From positions 1-34,001 of the forward strand of contig JAPUIA010000172.1 of assembly GCA_027297435.1 (NCBI GenBank): 34,001 nt of DNA. Direction: 5' to 3'. Every line of letters begins with the position of its first letter. The first letter of the stretch is position 1. The notes beneath the pieces are model-generated. The model was not told where the DNA came from and ran no database searches. It was given only the letters and a program-made list of their open reading frames with translations. The DNA is from Gammaproteobacteria bacterium. GTDB taxonomy: Bacteria > Pseudomonadota > Gammaproteobacteria > Pseudomonadales > Azotimanducaceae. Made by a program: the position numbers and the translations under genes. This document shows, piece after piece, positions 18,894-30,103 of the stretch.

Positions 18894-19246
18894 GGGTGCC
18901 CAAGCCGAGCCTGCATATCTCAGCGATTTCCTGCTGCGGACGCCGATACGCTCGCCGTGCGTCGCCTGCGGCCGGCTCAACGAAACGTTAACTAGTGCTT
19001 ATCCAGAATGCGTAGCATTCTGAGGCCGCATTCGTGGAGGGCAGGGATGCCCGACCATATTGCGAAAGAAAAATATGCAGGCTGGCCGTCAGAGAGCGAG
19101 ATGGCTTTGGCAACGACAATTTGACTGAGTTCCTTGTATTATTCGTGGGTCGCCGTAGTTTAGTAGGCATTCCGCAGATCGATGACGGTTCGGTTGATGA
19201 GGATAAGTTGCAAGGTAGCCCTCGGCGCATAAACTTAACTCAACGT
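18894..19246. other. Non-coding region between cspD and clpS
   Basis: About 350 bases upstream of the clpS start. It contains the family B repeat (18992-19068) and a TTGACT at 19121-19126. A weak TTGCAA / TAAACT pair (19208-19213 and 19230-19235, 16-base spacer) would start transcription within a few bases of the clpS ATG. No ribosome site is seen for clpS. The open frame continuing upstream of clpS runs into the repeat and is not coding. Confidence 0.5.
18992..19068. repeat. Family B repeat, partial copy
   Basis: CTAGTGCTTATCCAGAATGC starts the copy, followed by GTAGCATTCTGAGGCCG, GTGGAGGGCAGGGATGCCC and GACCATA, all matching the copy at 16402 closely. The similarity fades after about 19068 and no right terminus is seen. 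Confidence 0.75.
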
Positions 19247-19600
19247 ATGAACGGGAACTGGCGCGCACAAGACGGAGATGATGACGACCTCGGGACCGAC
19301 CAGCTTCACGGTGTAGTCACCGCCGAGGCGAAACCGAAGCTCAAGCGTCCCGCGATGTACAAAGTCATCTTGCTGAACGATGATTACACGCCGATGGAGT
19401 TTGTGGTTCACATATTGGAACTGTTTTTTACCATGGACAGAGAGAAAGCCACACAGATCATGCTGACCGTGCACACGCAAGGCGCCGCCGTAGTGGGGAT
19501 TTTTCCGCGCGATATCGCCGAAACGAAGTCTGAGCAAGTGAACTTATATGCTCAGGAAAATGAACATCCGCTGGTATCCACGGTGGAAATGACGGACTAA
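19247..19600 (+). CDS. clpS: ClpS, N-degron adaptor for ClpAP
   Basis: 117 residues. ClpS binds N-terminal Leu, Phe, Trp or Tyr of substrates and hands them to ClpA. The core is intact: [20 protein letters not shown] (Asn-Asp of the N-degron pocket) and the [21 protein letters not shown] segment with the conserved histidine. It ends with [11 protein letters not shown]. The N-terminal extension is acidic and likely flexible, as needed for ClpA engagement. The ATG at 19247 is the first sensible start, but no Shine-Dalgarno precedes it. clpA follows after 18 bases. Confidence 0.95.
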   Translation: MNGNWRAQDGDDDDLGTDQLHGVVTAEAKPKLKRPAMYKVILLNDDYTPMEFVVHILELFFTMDREKATQIMLTVHTQGAAVVGIFPRDIAETKSEQVNLYAQENEHPLVSTVEMTD

Positions 19601-19618
19601 TGCCCCCATTAAATCGCT

Positions 19619-21883
19619 ATGCTGAGTAAAGATTTAGAAGCCACACTGAACGACGCCTTTCGCGAGGCGAAATCCAAACGCCATGAGTTCATGACGGTAG
19701 AGCATCTACTGTTGGCGTTGCTGGACAATAAGATCGCCCTCGATGTACTGGAGAAGGTCGGTTGTGACGTCGAAAAACTCCGCGGTGAGCTGAACGACTA
19801 TATCGAATCGACCACACCGCTCATCCCAGCCGGTGACGGAGAACGGGAAACCCAGCCGACGCTCGGCTTTCAACGGGTGCTGCAACGCGCGGTATTTCAT
19901 GTGCAGTCATCGGGCCGCAAAGAGGTCACTGGAGGCAACGTCCTCATTGCCATCTTCAGCGAGCAAGAAAGCCAGTCCGTCTACTTTCTCAAACAGCAAA
20001 ACATCGCACGCATCGACGTGGTCAATTACATCGCCCACGGAATACCCAAGGTCGTGGGCGACGGCGAGCCTGGTGACACCGACTCGGAAAGCGACGAAGA
20101 GGTGCCCGCGGAAGGTGGTCAGCAGAGCGCGCTAGAGGCTTTTACCACCAATCTCAACGAACAAGCGAAAGCCGGCCGCATCGATCCGTTGGTTGGCCGC
20201 GAACCAGAGCTAGAACGTGTTATCCAGGTGCTGTGTCGGCGTCGCAAGAACAACCCGCTGCTCGTTGGCGAGTCCGGCGTGGGCAAGACTGCCATCGCGG
20301 AAGGTCTTGCGAAACGCATTGTCGATGACCAAGTACCAGAGGTTGTAGCCGACAGCACGATTTACGCTTTGGATCTGGGCGCCTTGTTGGCCGGAACAAA
20401 GTATCGCGGCGACTTCGAGAAACGCTTCAAGATGGTCTTGGCTGAACTCAAGAAAGACGAAGGTGCGATCTTGTTCATCGATGAGGTACACACCATCATC
20501 GGTGCGGGTGCCGCATCGGGCGGGGTGATGGATGCAGCCAACCTATTGAAGCCGATGCTGGCGTCGGGGGATATTCGTTGCATGGGATCCACGACCTATC
20601 AGGAATATCGCGGCATATTCGAAAAAGACCGCGCACTGTCGCGGCGCTTTCAGAAAATCGACATCGTCGAACCCGATGTGCATGACACGTATCAAATTCT
20701 GAAAGGCCTCAAATCCCGATTCGAAGATCACCATCAGATTCGTTTCACCGACAAGGCGCTGCGTTCCGCCAGCGAGCTGGCAGATAAGTACATTACCGAC
20801 CGCTTCATGCCCGACAAGGCAATCGATGTGATCGACGAAGCGGGGGCAGCCCAGCAGTTGCTGCCAGCGAGTCGACGCAAGAAGAGCATCAGCGCGAGTG
20901 ACGTGGAACAGGTTGTCGCGAAAATTGCGCGAATTCCCCCGGCTCAAGTCTCCACGTCCGACAAAGAGGCGCTCATGGACTTGGATAAGAAGCTCAAGAT
21001 GGTGGTGTTTGGCCAGGACGAGGCGATCGAGCAGCTAGCGTCAGCCATCAAGCTGTCGCGGGCCGGGCTGAAGTCCGGCGAGAAACCCATCGGTTCGTTC
21101 CTGTTTGCCGGGCCCACGGGCGTAGGTAAGACCGAGGTCTGTCGCCAGTTGGCGTTGATCATGGGTGTCGAGTTGTTGCGCTATGACATGTCGGAGTACA
21201 TGGAGCGACATACCGTCTCGAGATTGATCGGCGCACCGCCCGGATACGTCGGCTTTGATCAAGGTGGCTTGCTGACCGAAGCCGTCACCAAGCACCCACA
21301 CAGCGTCGTATTGCTCGACGAAGTCGAGAAGGCACACCCGGACGTCTTCAACCTGCTGTTGCAAGTCATGGATCATGGCGCCCTGACGGACAACAATGGC
21401 CGTAAGGCCGATTTTCGTAATGTCGTGTTGATCATGACGACCAATGCGGGCGCTCAGGATATGGCCCGGACGGCGATAGGGTTCTCGAAGCAAGACACCA
21501 GCACGGACGGCATGGAGGCCATTCGCAAGATGTTTGCGCCGGAGTTCCGCAATCGTCTAGATATGATCGTGCAATTCGACAGCTTGAGTTTCGACGTCGT
21601 CAAGACCGTCGTCGATAAGTTCCTGACAGAGTTACAGGCGCAGCTGGATGACAAGCGGGTAACGCTCGAAGTCGACGAGGCGGCTCGCGAATGGCTGGCT
21701 CGAGAGGGCTACGATGAAAAGATGGGCGCGCGACCGATGCAGCGTCTGATTCAAGAAAAGATCAAACGCGAGCTGGCCGAGGACGTGCTTTTCGGTCCCT
21801 TATCCAAGGGTGGGGGCACCGTGCACATCACGGTGGACGACGGCGAGCTGAGTATCAAAGTTGCAGAACCTGTTACGACCTAG
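19619..21883 (+). CDS. clpA: ATP-dependent Clp protease ATPase subunit ClpA
   Basis: 754 residues, normal for ClpA, the unfoldase that feeds ClpP. The N domain (1-145) binds ClpS. D1 has Walker A GESGVGKT (217-224) and Walker B LFIDEVH (285-291). D2 has Walker A GPTGVGKT (498-505) and Walker [13 protein letters not shown]. There is no ClpB-type middle coiled coil, which separates it from ClpB. The linker at ~150-170 is acidic. A short stem TTCGC-AGGAA-GCGAA followed by TTT lies after the stop. Confidence 0.97.
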   Translation: MLSKDLEATLNDAFREAKSKRHEFMTVEHLLLALLDNKIALDVLEKVGCDVEKLRGELNDYIESTTPLIPAGDGERETQPTLGFQRVLQRAVFHVQSSGRKEVTGGNVLIAIFSEQESQSVYFLKQQNIARIDVVNYIAHGIPKVVGDGEPGDTDSESDEEVPAEGGQQSALEAFTTNLNEQAKAGRIDPLVGREPELERVIQVLCRRRKNNPLLVGESGVGKTAIAEGLAKRIVDDQVPEVVADSTIYALDLGALLAGTKYRGDFEKRFKMVLAELKKDEGAILFIDEVHTIIGAGAASGGVMDAANLLKPMLASGDIRCMGSTTYQEYRGIFEKDRALSRRFQKIDIVEPDVHDTYQILKGLKSRFEDHHQIRFTDKALRSASELADKYITDRFMPDKAIDVIDEAGAAQQLLPASRRKKSISASDVEQVVAKIARIPPAQVSTSDKEALMDLDKKLKMVVFGQDEAIEQLASAIKLSRAGLKSGEKPIGSFLFAGPTGVGKTEVCRQLALIMGVELLRYDMSEYMERHTVSRLIGAPPGYVGFDQGGLLTEAVTKHPHSVVLLDEVEKAHPDVFNLLLQVMDHGALTDNNGRKADFRNVVLIMTTNAGAQDMARTAIGFSKQDTSTDGMEAIRKMFAPEFRNRLDMIVQFDSLSFDVVKTVVDKFLTELQAQLDDKRVTLEVDEAAREWLAREGYDEKMGARPMQRLIQEKIKRELAEDVLFGPLSKGGGTVHITVDDGELSIKVAEPVTT

Positions 21884-21886
21884 TAG

Positions 21887-21904
21887 TTCGCAGGAAGCGA
21901 ATTT
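21887..21904 (+). terminator. Short hairpin between convergent clpA and infA
   Basis: TTCGC-AGGAA-GCGAA then TTT, in a 31-base gap. The stem is only 5 bp, so termination would be weak. The block AGTTCGCAGGAAGCG also resembles AGTTCGCAGAAAGCG inside the family A element (near 22259). Confidence 0.3.
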
Positions 21905-21914
21905 CCGGCTAGGC

Positions 21915-22145
<231 letters not shown>

Positions 22146-22156
22146 TTAAGGGCCGG

Positions 22157-22185
22157 ATTCTGCCGGTGAAGCGGGGAAGAATCAA
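22157..22185 (-). promoter_or_regulatory. Likely infA promoter
   Basis: On the minus strand, TTGATT (22185-22180), a 17-base spacer and CAGAAT (22162-22157), each 4 of 6 to consensus, predict a start about 20 bases before the infA ATG. Confidence 0.5.
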
Positions 22186-22224
22186 CGCTTAGCGCTTGAG
22201 GTGCGCGACGTTTGCCGCTCGGCG

Positions 22225-22385
22225 AGTGTCCTGTCCGATTAATTCGCATGATTTCAGAGTTCGCAGAAAGCGTCAGTTAACAAGGGGCGCAATCTTCGAT
22301 TGCGCGCGCCGAACGCCGTTCGGCCCTTAGACAGACGCCTTGAAATGACGCGCTGAAACACTGCGAATTAATCGGACAGGACACT
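22225..22385. repeat. Intact family A palindromic element (MITE-like, 161 bp)
   Basis: The terminal inverted repeats are perfect over 24 bp (22225-22248 and 22362-22385), starting AGTGTCCTGTCCGATTAATT. Similarity between the arms continues imperfectly inward (TTTCAG and GCGTC blocks). The centre has two perfect hairpins: GCGCAATC-TTC-GATTGCGC (22287-22305) and GCCGAAC-GCC-GTTCGGC (22308-22324). There is no open frame worth calling. It separates infA from bpt, and its right end overlaps the bpt stop codon. No direct target duplication is visible. The structure suits a non-autonomous transposable element. Confidence 0.8.
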
Positions 22386-23094
22386 AGCGCACAGGTACCC
22401 ACCGATCGTTGACGAGCAGTTCGACCGGGCGGTAGTCGGTTTTGTATCGCATCTTGCCACAATCGCGAATCCAGTAGCCGAGATACAAATACGCAAGATC
22501 GAGATCACGGCATAGTTCTATCTGTTTCAAGATGCTCAACACCCCCAGGCTACGACCCGGCAGATCCGGATCGAAAAAGGTATAGATGGCCGACAATCCG
22601 CCCGGATGGTAATCAGTGACCGCGACAGCCACCAACGCATCGTCCAAATAGGCGTTCAGAAACAGTGTGTTGGCCCATTGGCTGAGCAGAAAAGAACGGA
22701 ATTGGTCGGGTGAGGGCGGGTACATGTCGCCGTCCGGATGCCGTCCGACAATGTAGCGTGCATAGAGGTCATAGGTGTTCTGTCGGTACGTCGCATCCGC
22801 GACTTCCGTGTGGACGTCGGCGTTGCGGCGTAGCACGCGCCGTTGTTGGCGCCGTGGCTGGAAATCGGGGGCGACAATGCGCGACGGGACGCACGCGTTA
22901 CATGCCTTGCAATGGGGTCGGTACATGTGACTGCCGCTGCGTCGAAAACCGTTCTCCGTCAGCTTCTGATAGGTGTGGGTAGTGATGGTTTCCCGTGGAT
23001 CTAAAAACAGCGTTTGCGCCTCTCGGCGGGGTAGGTAACTGCAGGTGTGCGCAGGCGTGAGGAAGAATTGTTTGTCGCCAAGCTCATCCTGCAT
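22384..23094 (-). CDS. bpt: Aspartate/glutamate leucyltransferase (Bpt)
   Basis: 236 residues from the ATG at 23094. It transfers Leu from Leu-tRNA to N-terminal Asp or Glu, creating ClpS degrons. Family signs are CSYLPRREAQTLFLDP, the C-rich MYRPHCKACNACVPSRI segment, YIVGRHPDGDMYPP, DYHPGGLSAIYTFFDP, and the C-terminal YLYLGYWIRDCGKMRYKTDYRPVE. It resembles eukaryotic ATE1 but belongs to the bacterial leucyl-specific group. It overlaps aat by 11 bases, with GGAG in aat as ribosome site. Its TAG stop lies within the end of the family A element. Confidence 0.95.
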   Translation of the reverse strand: MQDELGDKQFFLTPAHTCSYLPRREAQTLFLDPRETITTHTYQKLTENGFRRSGSHMYRPHCKACNACVPSRIVAPDFQPRRQQRRVLRRNADVHTEVADATYRQNTYDLYARYIVGRHPDGDMYPPSPDQFRSFLLSQWANTLFLNAYLDDALVAVAVTDYHPGGLSAIYTFFDPDLPGRSLGVLSILKQIELCRDLDLAYLYLGYWIRDCGKMRYKTDYRPVELLVNDRWVPVR

Positions 23095-23797
23095 CTGATG
23101 GCTCCGGTGCACCGGCAGACCAGCTTACGCGCCGCGTCCTGGACTCATCGTTCGCCGCCAAGAGCGCCAGGAACTGGGCCCGCGGCATGCTCTGCACGCC
23201 GAGCGAGATCAGGTGATCGTTGGGAATTTGACAATCGATCAGCCGGAAGCGCCATTGGCTGAGCCTCTGACACAGGTGATGGAATGCGACCTTCGATGCA
23301 TCGCGCGCGATGCTGAACATCGACTCACCAAAGAATATTTGGCCAAGCGACAAGCCGTAGAGCCCACCGACGAGTTTGCCGTCATGCCACACCTCAACCG
23401 AATGGGCGAACCCAAGCTCATACAACTCGATGTAGGCACTCTGCATATTGCGGGTTATCCAGGTCCCGGATTGGCCGCGGCGCGCCTTGGCACAGCGTTC
23501 GATGACACGTCTGAAGTCCTCATCGAACGTCACGGTAAAGCCGCCGTTGCGGAGTCGCTTGGCGAGACTGCTGGTAACCCGCATGGCGTTCGGTTCGATC
23601 ACGGCACGTGGATCGGGGCTCCACCACAGAATGGGTTCGGAGTCGTCTTCGAACCAAGGGAAAACGCCGCTCCGGTAGGCCTCCAACAAGCGATCAGGCG
23701 ATAGGTCGCCGCCGATGGCGAGCAACCCGCCGACGGTATCTTCGGCCTCGTTGGCATTCGGAAATGTCGGCAATTGACTGAGCACGGCGACCGTCAT
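23084..23797 (-). CDS. aat: Leucyl/phenylalanyl-tRNA-protein transferase
   Basis: 237 residues. Aat adds Leu or Phe to N-terminal Arg or Lys, marking proteins for ClpS-ClpAP. Diagnostic segments are GGLLAIGGDLSPDRLLEAYRSGVFPWFED, ILWWSPDPRAVI, TWITRNMQSAYIELYELGFAHSVEVW, LVGGLYGLSLGQIFFGESMFS, ASKVAFHHLCQRL and LIDCQIPNDHLISLG. It starts 4 bases after the PA4642-like gene and overlaps bpt, so the three form an operon. Confidence 0.97.
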   Translation of the reverse strand: MTVAVLSQLPTFPNANEAEDTVGGLLAIGGDLSPDRLLEAYRSGVFPWFEDDSEPILWWSPDPRAVIEPNAMRVTSSLAKRLRNGGFTVTFDEDFRRVIERCAKARRGQSGTWITRNMQSAYIELYELGFAHSVEVWHDGKLVGGLYGLSLGQIFFGESMFSIARDASKVAFHHLCQRLSQWRFRLIDCQIPNDHLISLGVQSMPRAQFLALLAANDESRTRRVSWSAGAPEPSDAG

Positions 23798-23801
23798 CGG
23801 C

Positions 23802-24095
23802 CTATTGCGCGCCTGCTGCCCGAAGGATGTCGCGAAAGTCTTCTGATTTGCGGTGTTCGGCGATCAGCTGCAGAAGCGTCGCGCCGTTTTCATCCGTTGC
23901 GTTGATGTTGCGTTCGGCATCGGCGAAAAAGCCGATGAATGCACGGAAATCCTCGGAGCGCATGCTGCGGTATGCGAACAACAAAACGCTGAAGTCCGGA
24001 TCGGTATTTTCACCGAGTGGAGATTTGTCCAGGAAACCGCGGATGCGGGCCTCGTCCCATACTTCATCGACAACTTTGGGCTTGTCCGGGCGCAT
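23802..24095 (-). CDS. PA4642-like conserved small protein
   Basis: 97 residues. The start, KPKVVDEVWDEARIRGFLD, and the ending, ATDENGATLLQLIAEHRKSEDFRDIL, match what I remember of a small gammaproteobacterial family named after Pseudomonas PA4642, whose function is unknown. The C-terminal half reads like a single ankyrin-type helix pair (NINATDENGATLLQLIAEH). It is the first gene of the operon with aat and bpt, in the place usually held by trxB next to ftsK. There is no signal peptide or membrane segment. Confidence 0.65.
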   Translation of the reverse strand: MRPDKPKVVDEVWDEARIRGFLDKSPLGENTDPDFSVLLFAYRSMRSEDFRAFIGFFADAERNINATDENGATLLQLIAEHRKSEDFRDILRAAGAQ

Positions 24096-24169
24096 GGTTC
24101 AGCTCTCGTTGGGCCAGTCTGTGGCTGGATGGTCCATCATAGCACCGATCTTCGTGAGGCTAGGTGCTT

Positions 24170-24181
24170 TAGCTCGAGCTA
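24170..24181. promoter_or_regulatory. 12-bp palindrome upstream of ftsK
   Basis: TAGCTCGAGCTA is perfectly symmetric and lies between the divergent PA4642-like and ftsK genes, next to AT-rich sequence. It could be an operator, but it matches no regulator site that I know and is not a LexA box. Confidence 0.25.
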
Positions 24182-24203
24182 TACCGAGTAACAATATGAA
24201 ATA

Positions 24204-24221
24204 AAAGGAGTTTGTTCGGTG
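24204..24221 (+). promoter_or_regulatory. Strong Shine-Dalgarno with GTG in a frame other than ftsK
   Basis: AAAGGAG (24204-24210) sits 8 bases before GTG (24219). The frame starting there (MARMWLNSEPPP...) overlaps the ftsK start out of phase and continues inside ftsK to 24686. It may drive a leader whose translation affects ftsK, or a one-base change may have separated it from ftsK. Confidence 0.35.
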
Positions 24222-24324
24222 GCAAGAATGTGGCTAAACTCCGAACCGCCCCCAAGCTCGATCAACTTCCTTTGCGTGGTTGACCCGCTGGCGGTCATTC
24301 AGCTAGTTGCAGGGATTAGACAAG

Positions 24325-26571
24325 TTGACACCGTATACTGCCCCCTATCGCGAAATCGGCTTGATTGGCCTCGCGGCCGCAGCACTCTATGTGTTGTTGG
24401 CGATCGCTTCCTATTCGCCTCTCGATCCGTCTTTCAGCTTCAGCGGCGACGGCAACCACGTGCGCAACTGGGTCGGCACCAGTGGGGCGTTTCTCGCCGA
24501 TGTAGTGCTGTACCTGTTCGGGTTTGTGGCCTACGTGTTGCCCGCAGCACTGGTCGTCGTCGGGGTGCGGCTGGTCCGCACGCGCGGTGCTGGACCGTCG
24601 TGGGCGCTGTTCGTCGTTCGCTTCGTGGGCTGGGTCGGTATGGCCCTGTGCACGTGTGTGCTGATCCAACTGCACGCGCTTTCTGATCCCGGGCTGCCCG
24701 CCGGGTCCGGCGGGGTGCTCGGCCAATGGCTGACGCAGACCGGCATACCGGTGTTTGGCGTCATCGGTTTGACGTTGCTGTGTGTCGCCGGTGCCCTCAC
24801 CGGGGTGCAAGCAGCCATGGGGTTCTCTTGGCTGGACATCGTCGAGACGACCGGACGCCATCTGCATCGATTCTCGATCGCGGGCGTCACGTTCGCCGAT
24901 CGACGGATCGAAGCGTTTAGCATGCGCCGCACGGCCAGCGCCAATACGACGGCCCGTGTTGCCCGGCGTCGACGATCGCTGAAGACCGAACAACAGCGCC
25001 GGGCCGTGCGTAAAACCCCCGAAATTCAAAGCGTCGCCAGGCTGTCACCGAAGGGTCAGCAGCAAAAGCTGTTTGATCTGAGAGCACCCGGTGAGTTACC
25101 GCCCATGGATTTGCTGGACGAAAAGCTCCCCGAGGATGAACGCGGATATTCGGAAGACTCGCTCGAGGCGATATCCCGTTTGCTCGAGTTGAAACTCAAG
25201 GACTTCGGAGTTGACGCGGAAGTGGTTTCGGTGCTGCCCGGCCCGGTGATTACGCGCTTCGAGGTGCAACCCGCGCCTGGGGTCAAAGTCCAGAAAATCA
25301 GTGCGCTCGTGAAAGACCTTGCCCGCTCTCTCTCCGTCATCAGCGTGCGGGTGGTGGAGGTGATTCCGGGTAAGTCCGTCGTCGGCATCGAGATTCCCAA
25401 CCAACATCGAGAGATTGTTCGTCTCAAGGAAATATTTACCTCGGACGTCTATCAGAACGCCAAGTCGCCGCTGTCGCTGGCGCTCGGTAAGGATATTGCG
25501 GGAGTGCCGGTCGTCACGGATATCACCCGGATGCCGCACCTGCTCATTGCAGGCACCACGGGCTCGGGTAAGTCGGTTGGCGTCAACGCGATGTTGATGA
25601 GCATCCTGTACAAGGCCACACCGGAAGAGGTGCGGTTGATTCTCGTCGACCCGAAGATGTTGGAACTGTCGATTTACGAGGGTATTCCGCACTTGTTGAC
25701 GCCGGTGGTGATCGATATGAAGGAAGCCGCCCACGCGCTCAATTGGTGCGTCGCGGAGATGGAGCGCCGCTATCGGTTGATGGCGGCGTTGGGCGTGCGC
25801 CACCTCGCCAGTTTCAACCGCCAGGTGCGCGATGCGCTCAAGAAGGGCAAGCCCATCTCTGACCCGCTGTGGGACGTCGATCGAGATGAAACGCCGCCCG
25901 ATCTCGCACCGCTGCCGCTCATCGTGGTGGTGATCGACGAGTTTGCCGACATGATGATGATCGTCGGTAAAAAGGTGGAACAACTGATCGCGCGGATCGC
26001 GCAAAAAGCCCGTGCTGCGGGTATTCATCTGGTGTTGGCTACTCAACGGCCGTCTGTGGATGTCATCACCGGCCTCATCAAGGCCAACATACCTGCGCGC
26101 ATTAGTTTTCAAGTGTCGTCCAAGGTCGACTCTCGCACCATCCTGGATCAGGGCGGCGCAGAACAACTGCTCGGCCACGGCGATCTGTTGTACCTGCCAC
26201 CCGGCACCAGCATGCCGACGCGTATCCATGGCGCGTTCGTATCCGACGAAGAAGTACACCGCGTCGTTGCCGATTGGAAACTGCGCGGCGCACCCGATTA
26301 CCAAGAGGAAGTGATAACGGGTGGCGCCGATGAACCGTTCTTGCAAATCGAATCGAACACCGGCTCGGCCGAGCAGGACGACGTGCTGTACGATGAAGCG
26401 GTCGAATTTGTGCTCGACTCACGTCGTGCTTCGATCTCCTCGGTTCAGCGCAAGTTGCGCGTCGGCTACAACCGTGCGGCACGCATGATCGAGAGCATGG
26501 AAGACGCGGGTATCGTGTCTCAGATGAACAGCAGCGGCAGCCGTGAAGTATTGGTTCCTAGTCGCGGTTAG
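24325..26571 (+). CDS. ftsK: DNA translocase FtsK
   Basis: 748 residues from a TTG at 24325, which has AGGGA 9 bases upstream; a TTG at 24307 is the other option. The N-terminus has four membrane helices ([20 protein letters not shown], then [52 protein letters not shown]) that anchor it to the divisome. The linker is short, roughly 100 residues. The RecA-like motor has Walker A GTTGSGKS near residue 410, Walker [17 protein letters not shown], and [15 protein letters not shown]. The final ~65 residues are the gamma winged-helix domain that reads KOPS. It resolves chromosomes at division. It overlaps lolA by 29 bases. Confidence 0.95.
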   Translation: MTPYTAPYREIGLIGLAAAALYVLLAIASYSPLDPSFSFSGDGNHVRNWVGTSGAFLADVVLYLFGFVAYVLPAALVVVGVRLVRTRGAGPSWALFVVRFVGWVGMALCTCVLIQLHALSDPGLPAGSGGVLGQWLTQTGIPVFGVIGLTLLCVAGALTGVQAAMGFSWLDIVETTGRHLHRFSIAGVTFADRRIEAFSMRRTASANTTARVARRRRSLKTEQQRRAVRKTPEIQSVARLSPKGQQQKLFDLRAPGELPPMDLLDEKLPEDERGYSEDSLEAISRLLELKLKDFGVDAEVVSVLPGPVITRFEVQPAPGVKVQKISALVKDLARSLSVISVRVVEVIPGKSVVGIEIPNQHREIVRLKEIFTSDVYQNAKSPLSLALGKDIAGVPVVTDITRMPHLLIAGTTGSGKSVGVNAMLMSILYKATPEEVRLILVDPKMLELSIYEGIPHLLTPVVIDMKEAAHALNWCVAEMERRYRLMAALGVRHLASFNRQVRDALKKGKPISDPLWDVDRDETPPDLAPLPLIVVVIDEFADMMMIVGKKVEQLIARIAQKARAAGIHLVLATQRPSVDVITGLIKANIPARISFQVSSKVDSRTILDQGGAEQLLGHGDLLYLPPGTSMPTRIHGAFVSDEEVHRVVADWKLRGAPDYQEEVITGGADEPFLQIESNTGSAEQDDVLYDEAVEFVLDSRRASISSVQRKLRVGYNRAARMIESMEDAGIVSQMNSSGSREVLVPSRG

Positions 26572-27133
26572 CCTCTGCTCTGCGGGCAGTTTTGCGGACG
26601 CACGCGACGCGCTCAACGCACGTCTCGCGGCAATGGATTACCTGGCCGCGGACTTCACCCAACACATCCGAGGCCCGAGAGGGGAATTGATCGAGCAGTC
26701 GAGCGGTATCGTGCGTTTGCTCCGGCCCCGGTTTCGGTGGGAGGTCATCGAGCCGTACCCTCAGGTGATCGTGACCGAAGACGATCAGTTGAAGATCTAC
26801 GATCCGGACCTCGAGCAGGTGATGGTACGGCCGCTAGCCGAGGCGCTTGTCGATACGCCGTTGGCGGTATTGACCCAAGAGGCGGTGAAGCTGGGTGAGG
26901 ATTATGAGATCGAGCAGTTGACGCCTGATTCGTTCCGTCTACATCCGCTGAGTACGGATGCGCTGTTTGACGAAATCCTCCTCGAGTTTGGGCCTGATGG
27001 TCTCGAGACGATGGTCATTCGCGATCATTTTGGCCAAAGTACCGACATCCGGTTCGAAAATTTCGCGGCTCGCTCGATGATACAATCCAGCGATTTCACG
27101 CTCGATGTGCCACCCGGAACTGATGTCTTTTAG
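26543..27133 (+). CDS. lolA: Outer-membrane lipoprotein carrier LolA
   Basis: 196 residues from GTG 26543, inside the end of ftsK. A signal peptide is evident ([20 protein letters not shown]), with cleavage likely after about residue 20. The mature part has the LolA pattern: [50 protein letters not shown], and the end TDIRFENF...[12 protein letters not shown]. It ferries lipoproteins across the periplasm from LolCDE to LolB. It overlaps rarA by 11 bases. Confidence 0.95.
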   Translation: MKYWFLVAVSLCSAGSFADARDALNARLAAMDYLAADFTQHIRGPRGELIEQSSGIVRLLRPRFRWEVIEPYPQVIVTEDDQLKIYDPDLEQVMVRPLAEALVDTPLAVLTQEAVKLGEDYEIEQLTPDSFRLHPLSTDALFDEILLEFGPDGLETMVIRDHFGQSTDIRFENFAARSMIQSSDFTLDVPPGTDVF

Positions 27134-28427
27134 TGACGATGAGACACGTCCTTTAGCTGATCGCCTCAGACCGACAAGCATTGCAACCTTTGTCGGCCAG
27201 CACCACTTGTTGGGTACTGAGGCGCCTTTGGCGCGGCTGGTGGCTGACGGTCGCATCCATTCCATGATTCTTTGGGGCCCGCCCGGTTCGGGCAAAACCA
27301 CGTTGGCCAAACTGTTGGCAGATGGTTCGAACATGCGTTGGATCAGCATGAGCGCGGTGTTGAGTGGCGTCCGCGATGTGCGAGATGCCGTCCAGGCAGC
27401 GGTTGCTGCGCGGCAACTGGGTGAAGGAACGGTGTTGTTTGTGGATGAGGTACATCGCTTCAACAAAGCGCAGCAGGATGCGTTTCTACCCCATGTCGAA
27501 AAAGGCACCGTGACCTTTATCGGTGCCACCACCGAAAATCCTTCCTTCGAGGTCAATGCGGCGTTGCTGTCGCGTGCTCGCGTGTATGCGCTCAAACCGT
27601 TGACGACCGAAGATCTGAAACAGGTTCTGGATCGTGCGGTCGCCTTCTTGGGCGTCGTCGCGACGGAACAGGCCGAGGCGGTCTTGATCGAGCTTGCCGA
27701 TGGCGATGCGCGGCGGCTGTTGAACTTGTTGGAAATCGTCGCACAGCTGGCGGACGGCGCGATCGACGAAAAGCTCGTCGCTGACGCGGCCGGTCACCGG
27801 ATGCGCCGCTTCGACAAAGGCGGCGATATCTTCTACGAACAGATATCGGCATTGCATAAGGCGGTGAGAGGCAGCGCGGTGGACGCGGCCCTTTACTGGT
27901 GTTGCCGAATGCTCGATGGTGGTTGCGAACCCCTGTACATCGTTCGACGGCTCGTCCGCATGGCAAGCGAAGACGTGGGTAACGCTGATCCCAGAGCGTT
28001 GCAAATCGCCCTTGCTGCCTGGGATACCTATGAACGCTTGGGCTCCCCGGAAGGCGAACTCGCGATTGCGCAGGCGCTGCTCTATCTCGCGAGCGTTCCC
28101 AAAAGCAATGCCGCCTACAAGGCTTTTGGTGCGGCCATGGAGCACGTCCGCAATACGCCCTCCTATCCGGTGCCGATGCACCTCAGAAACGCACCAACCG
28201 CGTTGATGAAAAATATGGGCTACGGCAAGGACTATCGATATGCCCACGACGAGGAGGATGCTTTCGCCGCAGGCGAGGTGTACTTCCCAACGGAACTGCA
28301 AGGTCAGGTGGATGCCTACTACGTTCCCACAGAGCGAGGCTTGGAAGCCAAGATAAAAGCTCGACTCGAGCGTTTGAACGCGCTCAACACGCGGGCCAAC
28401 CCTCGATCTACCAAGGATGTCGAATGA
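27123..28427 (+). CDS. rarA: Replication-associated recombination protein RarA
   Basis: 434 residues, an AAA+ ATPase of the RarA/MgsA/WRNIP1 family that acts at stalled replication forks. Walker A is GPPGSGKT (52-59), Walker B VLFVDEVHRFNKAQQDAFLP, sensor 1 IGATTENPSFEVN, and the arginine finger region ALLSRARVY. The C-terminal tetramerisation part has ASEDVGNADPRALQIA and the final YFPTELQGQVDAYYVPTERGLE. The start at 27123 (CGGAAC upstream) lies within lolA. The TGA overlaps the crcB ATG. Confidence 0.97.
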   Translation: MSFSDDETRPLADRLRPTSIATFVGQHHLLGTEAPLARLVADGRIHSMILWGPPGSGKTTLAKLLADGSNMRWISMSAVLSGVRDVRDAVQAAVAARQLGEGTVLFVDEVHRFNKAQQDAFLPHVEKGTVTFIGATTENPSFEVNAALLSRARVYALKPLTTEDLKQVLDRAVAFLGVVATEQAEAVLIELADGDARRLLNLLEIVAQLADGAIDEKLVADAAGHRMRRFDKGGDIFYEQISALHKAVRGSAVDAALYWCCRMLDGGCEPLYIVRRLVRMASEDVGNADPRALQIALAAWDTYERLGSPEGELAIAQALLYLASVPKSNAAYKAFGAAMEHVRNTPSYPVPMHLRNAPTALMKNMGYGKDYRYAHDEEDAFAAGEVYFPTELQGQVDAYYVPTERGLEAKIKARLERLNALNTRANPRSTKDVE

Positions 28428-28792
28428 CCACGGGACTTCTCTGGGTTGCGGCGGGCGGCGCGCTCGGCGCCAGCGCACGGTACCTGGTGTCTGGCTGGAT
28501 GCAGACCCATTCTCAGTTCCCTTGGGGCAGCTTAACCATTAACATCGCCGGCTCGCTGTGCATCGGCCTGGCGTGGGGCAGTTGGTCGCAACTCGCTTGG
28601 TTCCACGAATGGGGCCGGGCGTTTCTCGTTGTTGGCCTCTTGGGTGGCTTTACGACCTTCTCGGCGTTCTCCTTAGAAACCCTGGTCTTGTTGCACACGA
28701 ATAGGTTTGGCGCCGCACTTGGCTACGTGCTCGCCAGCGTCGTCGGTTGCCTGGTCGCCGCATGGTTCGGTCAACGACTCACGAGTGTGTAA
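28424..28792 (+). CDS. crcB: Fluoride channel CrcB (Fluc)
   Basis: 122 residues with four hydrophobic helices. Family motifs are GGALGASARY, FPWGSLTINIAGS (the Asn lines the pore) and GGFTTFSAFSLE (Phe box and Na-binding region). Dual-topology dimers export fluoride. It is ATGA-coupled to rarA and followed 9 bases later by serS, so it is expressed as part of this housekeeping operon; no fluoride riboswitch is present or has room. Confidence 0.95.
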   Translation: MTTGLLWVAAGGALGASARYLVSGWMQTHSQFPWGSLTINIAGSLCIGLAWGSWSQLAWFHEWGRAFLVVGLLGGFTTFSAFSLETLVLLHTNRFGAALGYVLASVVGCLVAAWFGQRLTSV

Positions 28793-30085
<1,293 letters not shown>

Positions 30086-30103
30086 TCCGGCATAGGCCGC
30101 CAA

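Noticed and set aside
24096-24306. LexA box at ftsK, as in E. coli
   Set aside because: No CTGT-N8-ACAG sequence is present; the only symmetric site is TAGCTCGAGCTA.
24316-25029. Long minus-strand frame opposite ftsK (and another at 25096-26346)
   Set aside because: Antisense to an unmistakable FtsK motor. The composition (His-, Arg- and Gln-rich) is typical of a reverse-frame artefact in GC-rich genes.
28380-28424. Fluoride riboswitch for crcB
   Set aside because: The crcB start overlaps the rarA stop, so there is no untranslated leader to hold one.
27486-28478. 330-codon minus-strand frame opposite rarA
   Set aside because: It covers the RarA AAA+ domain in antisense and has no recognisable motif.
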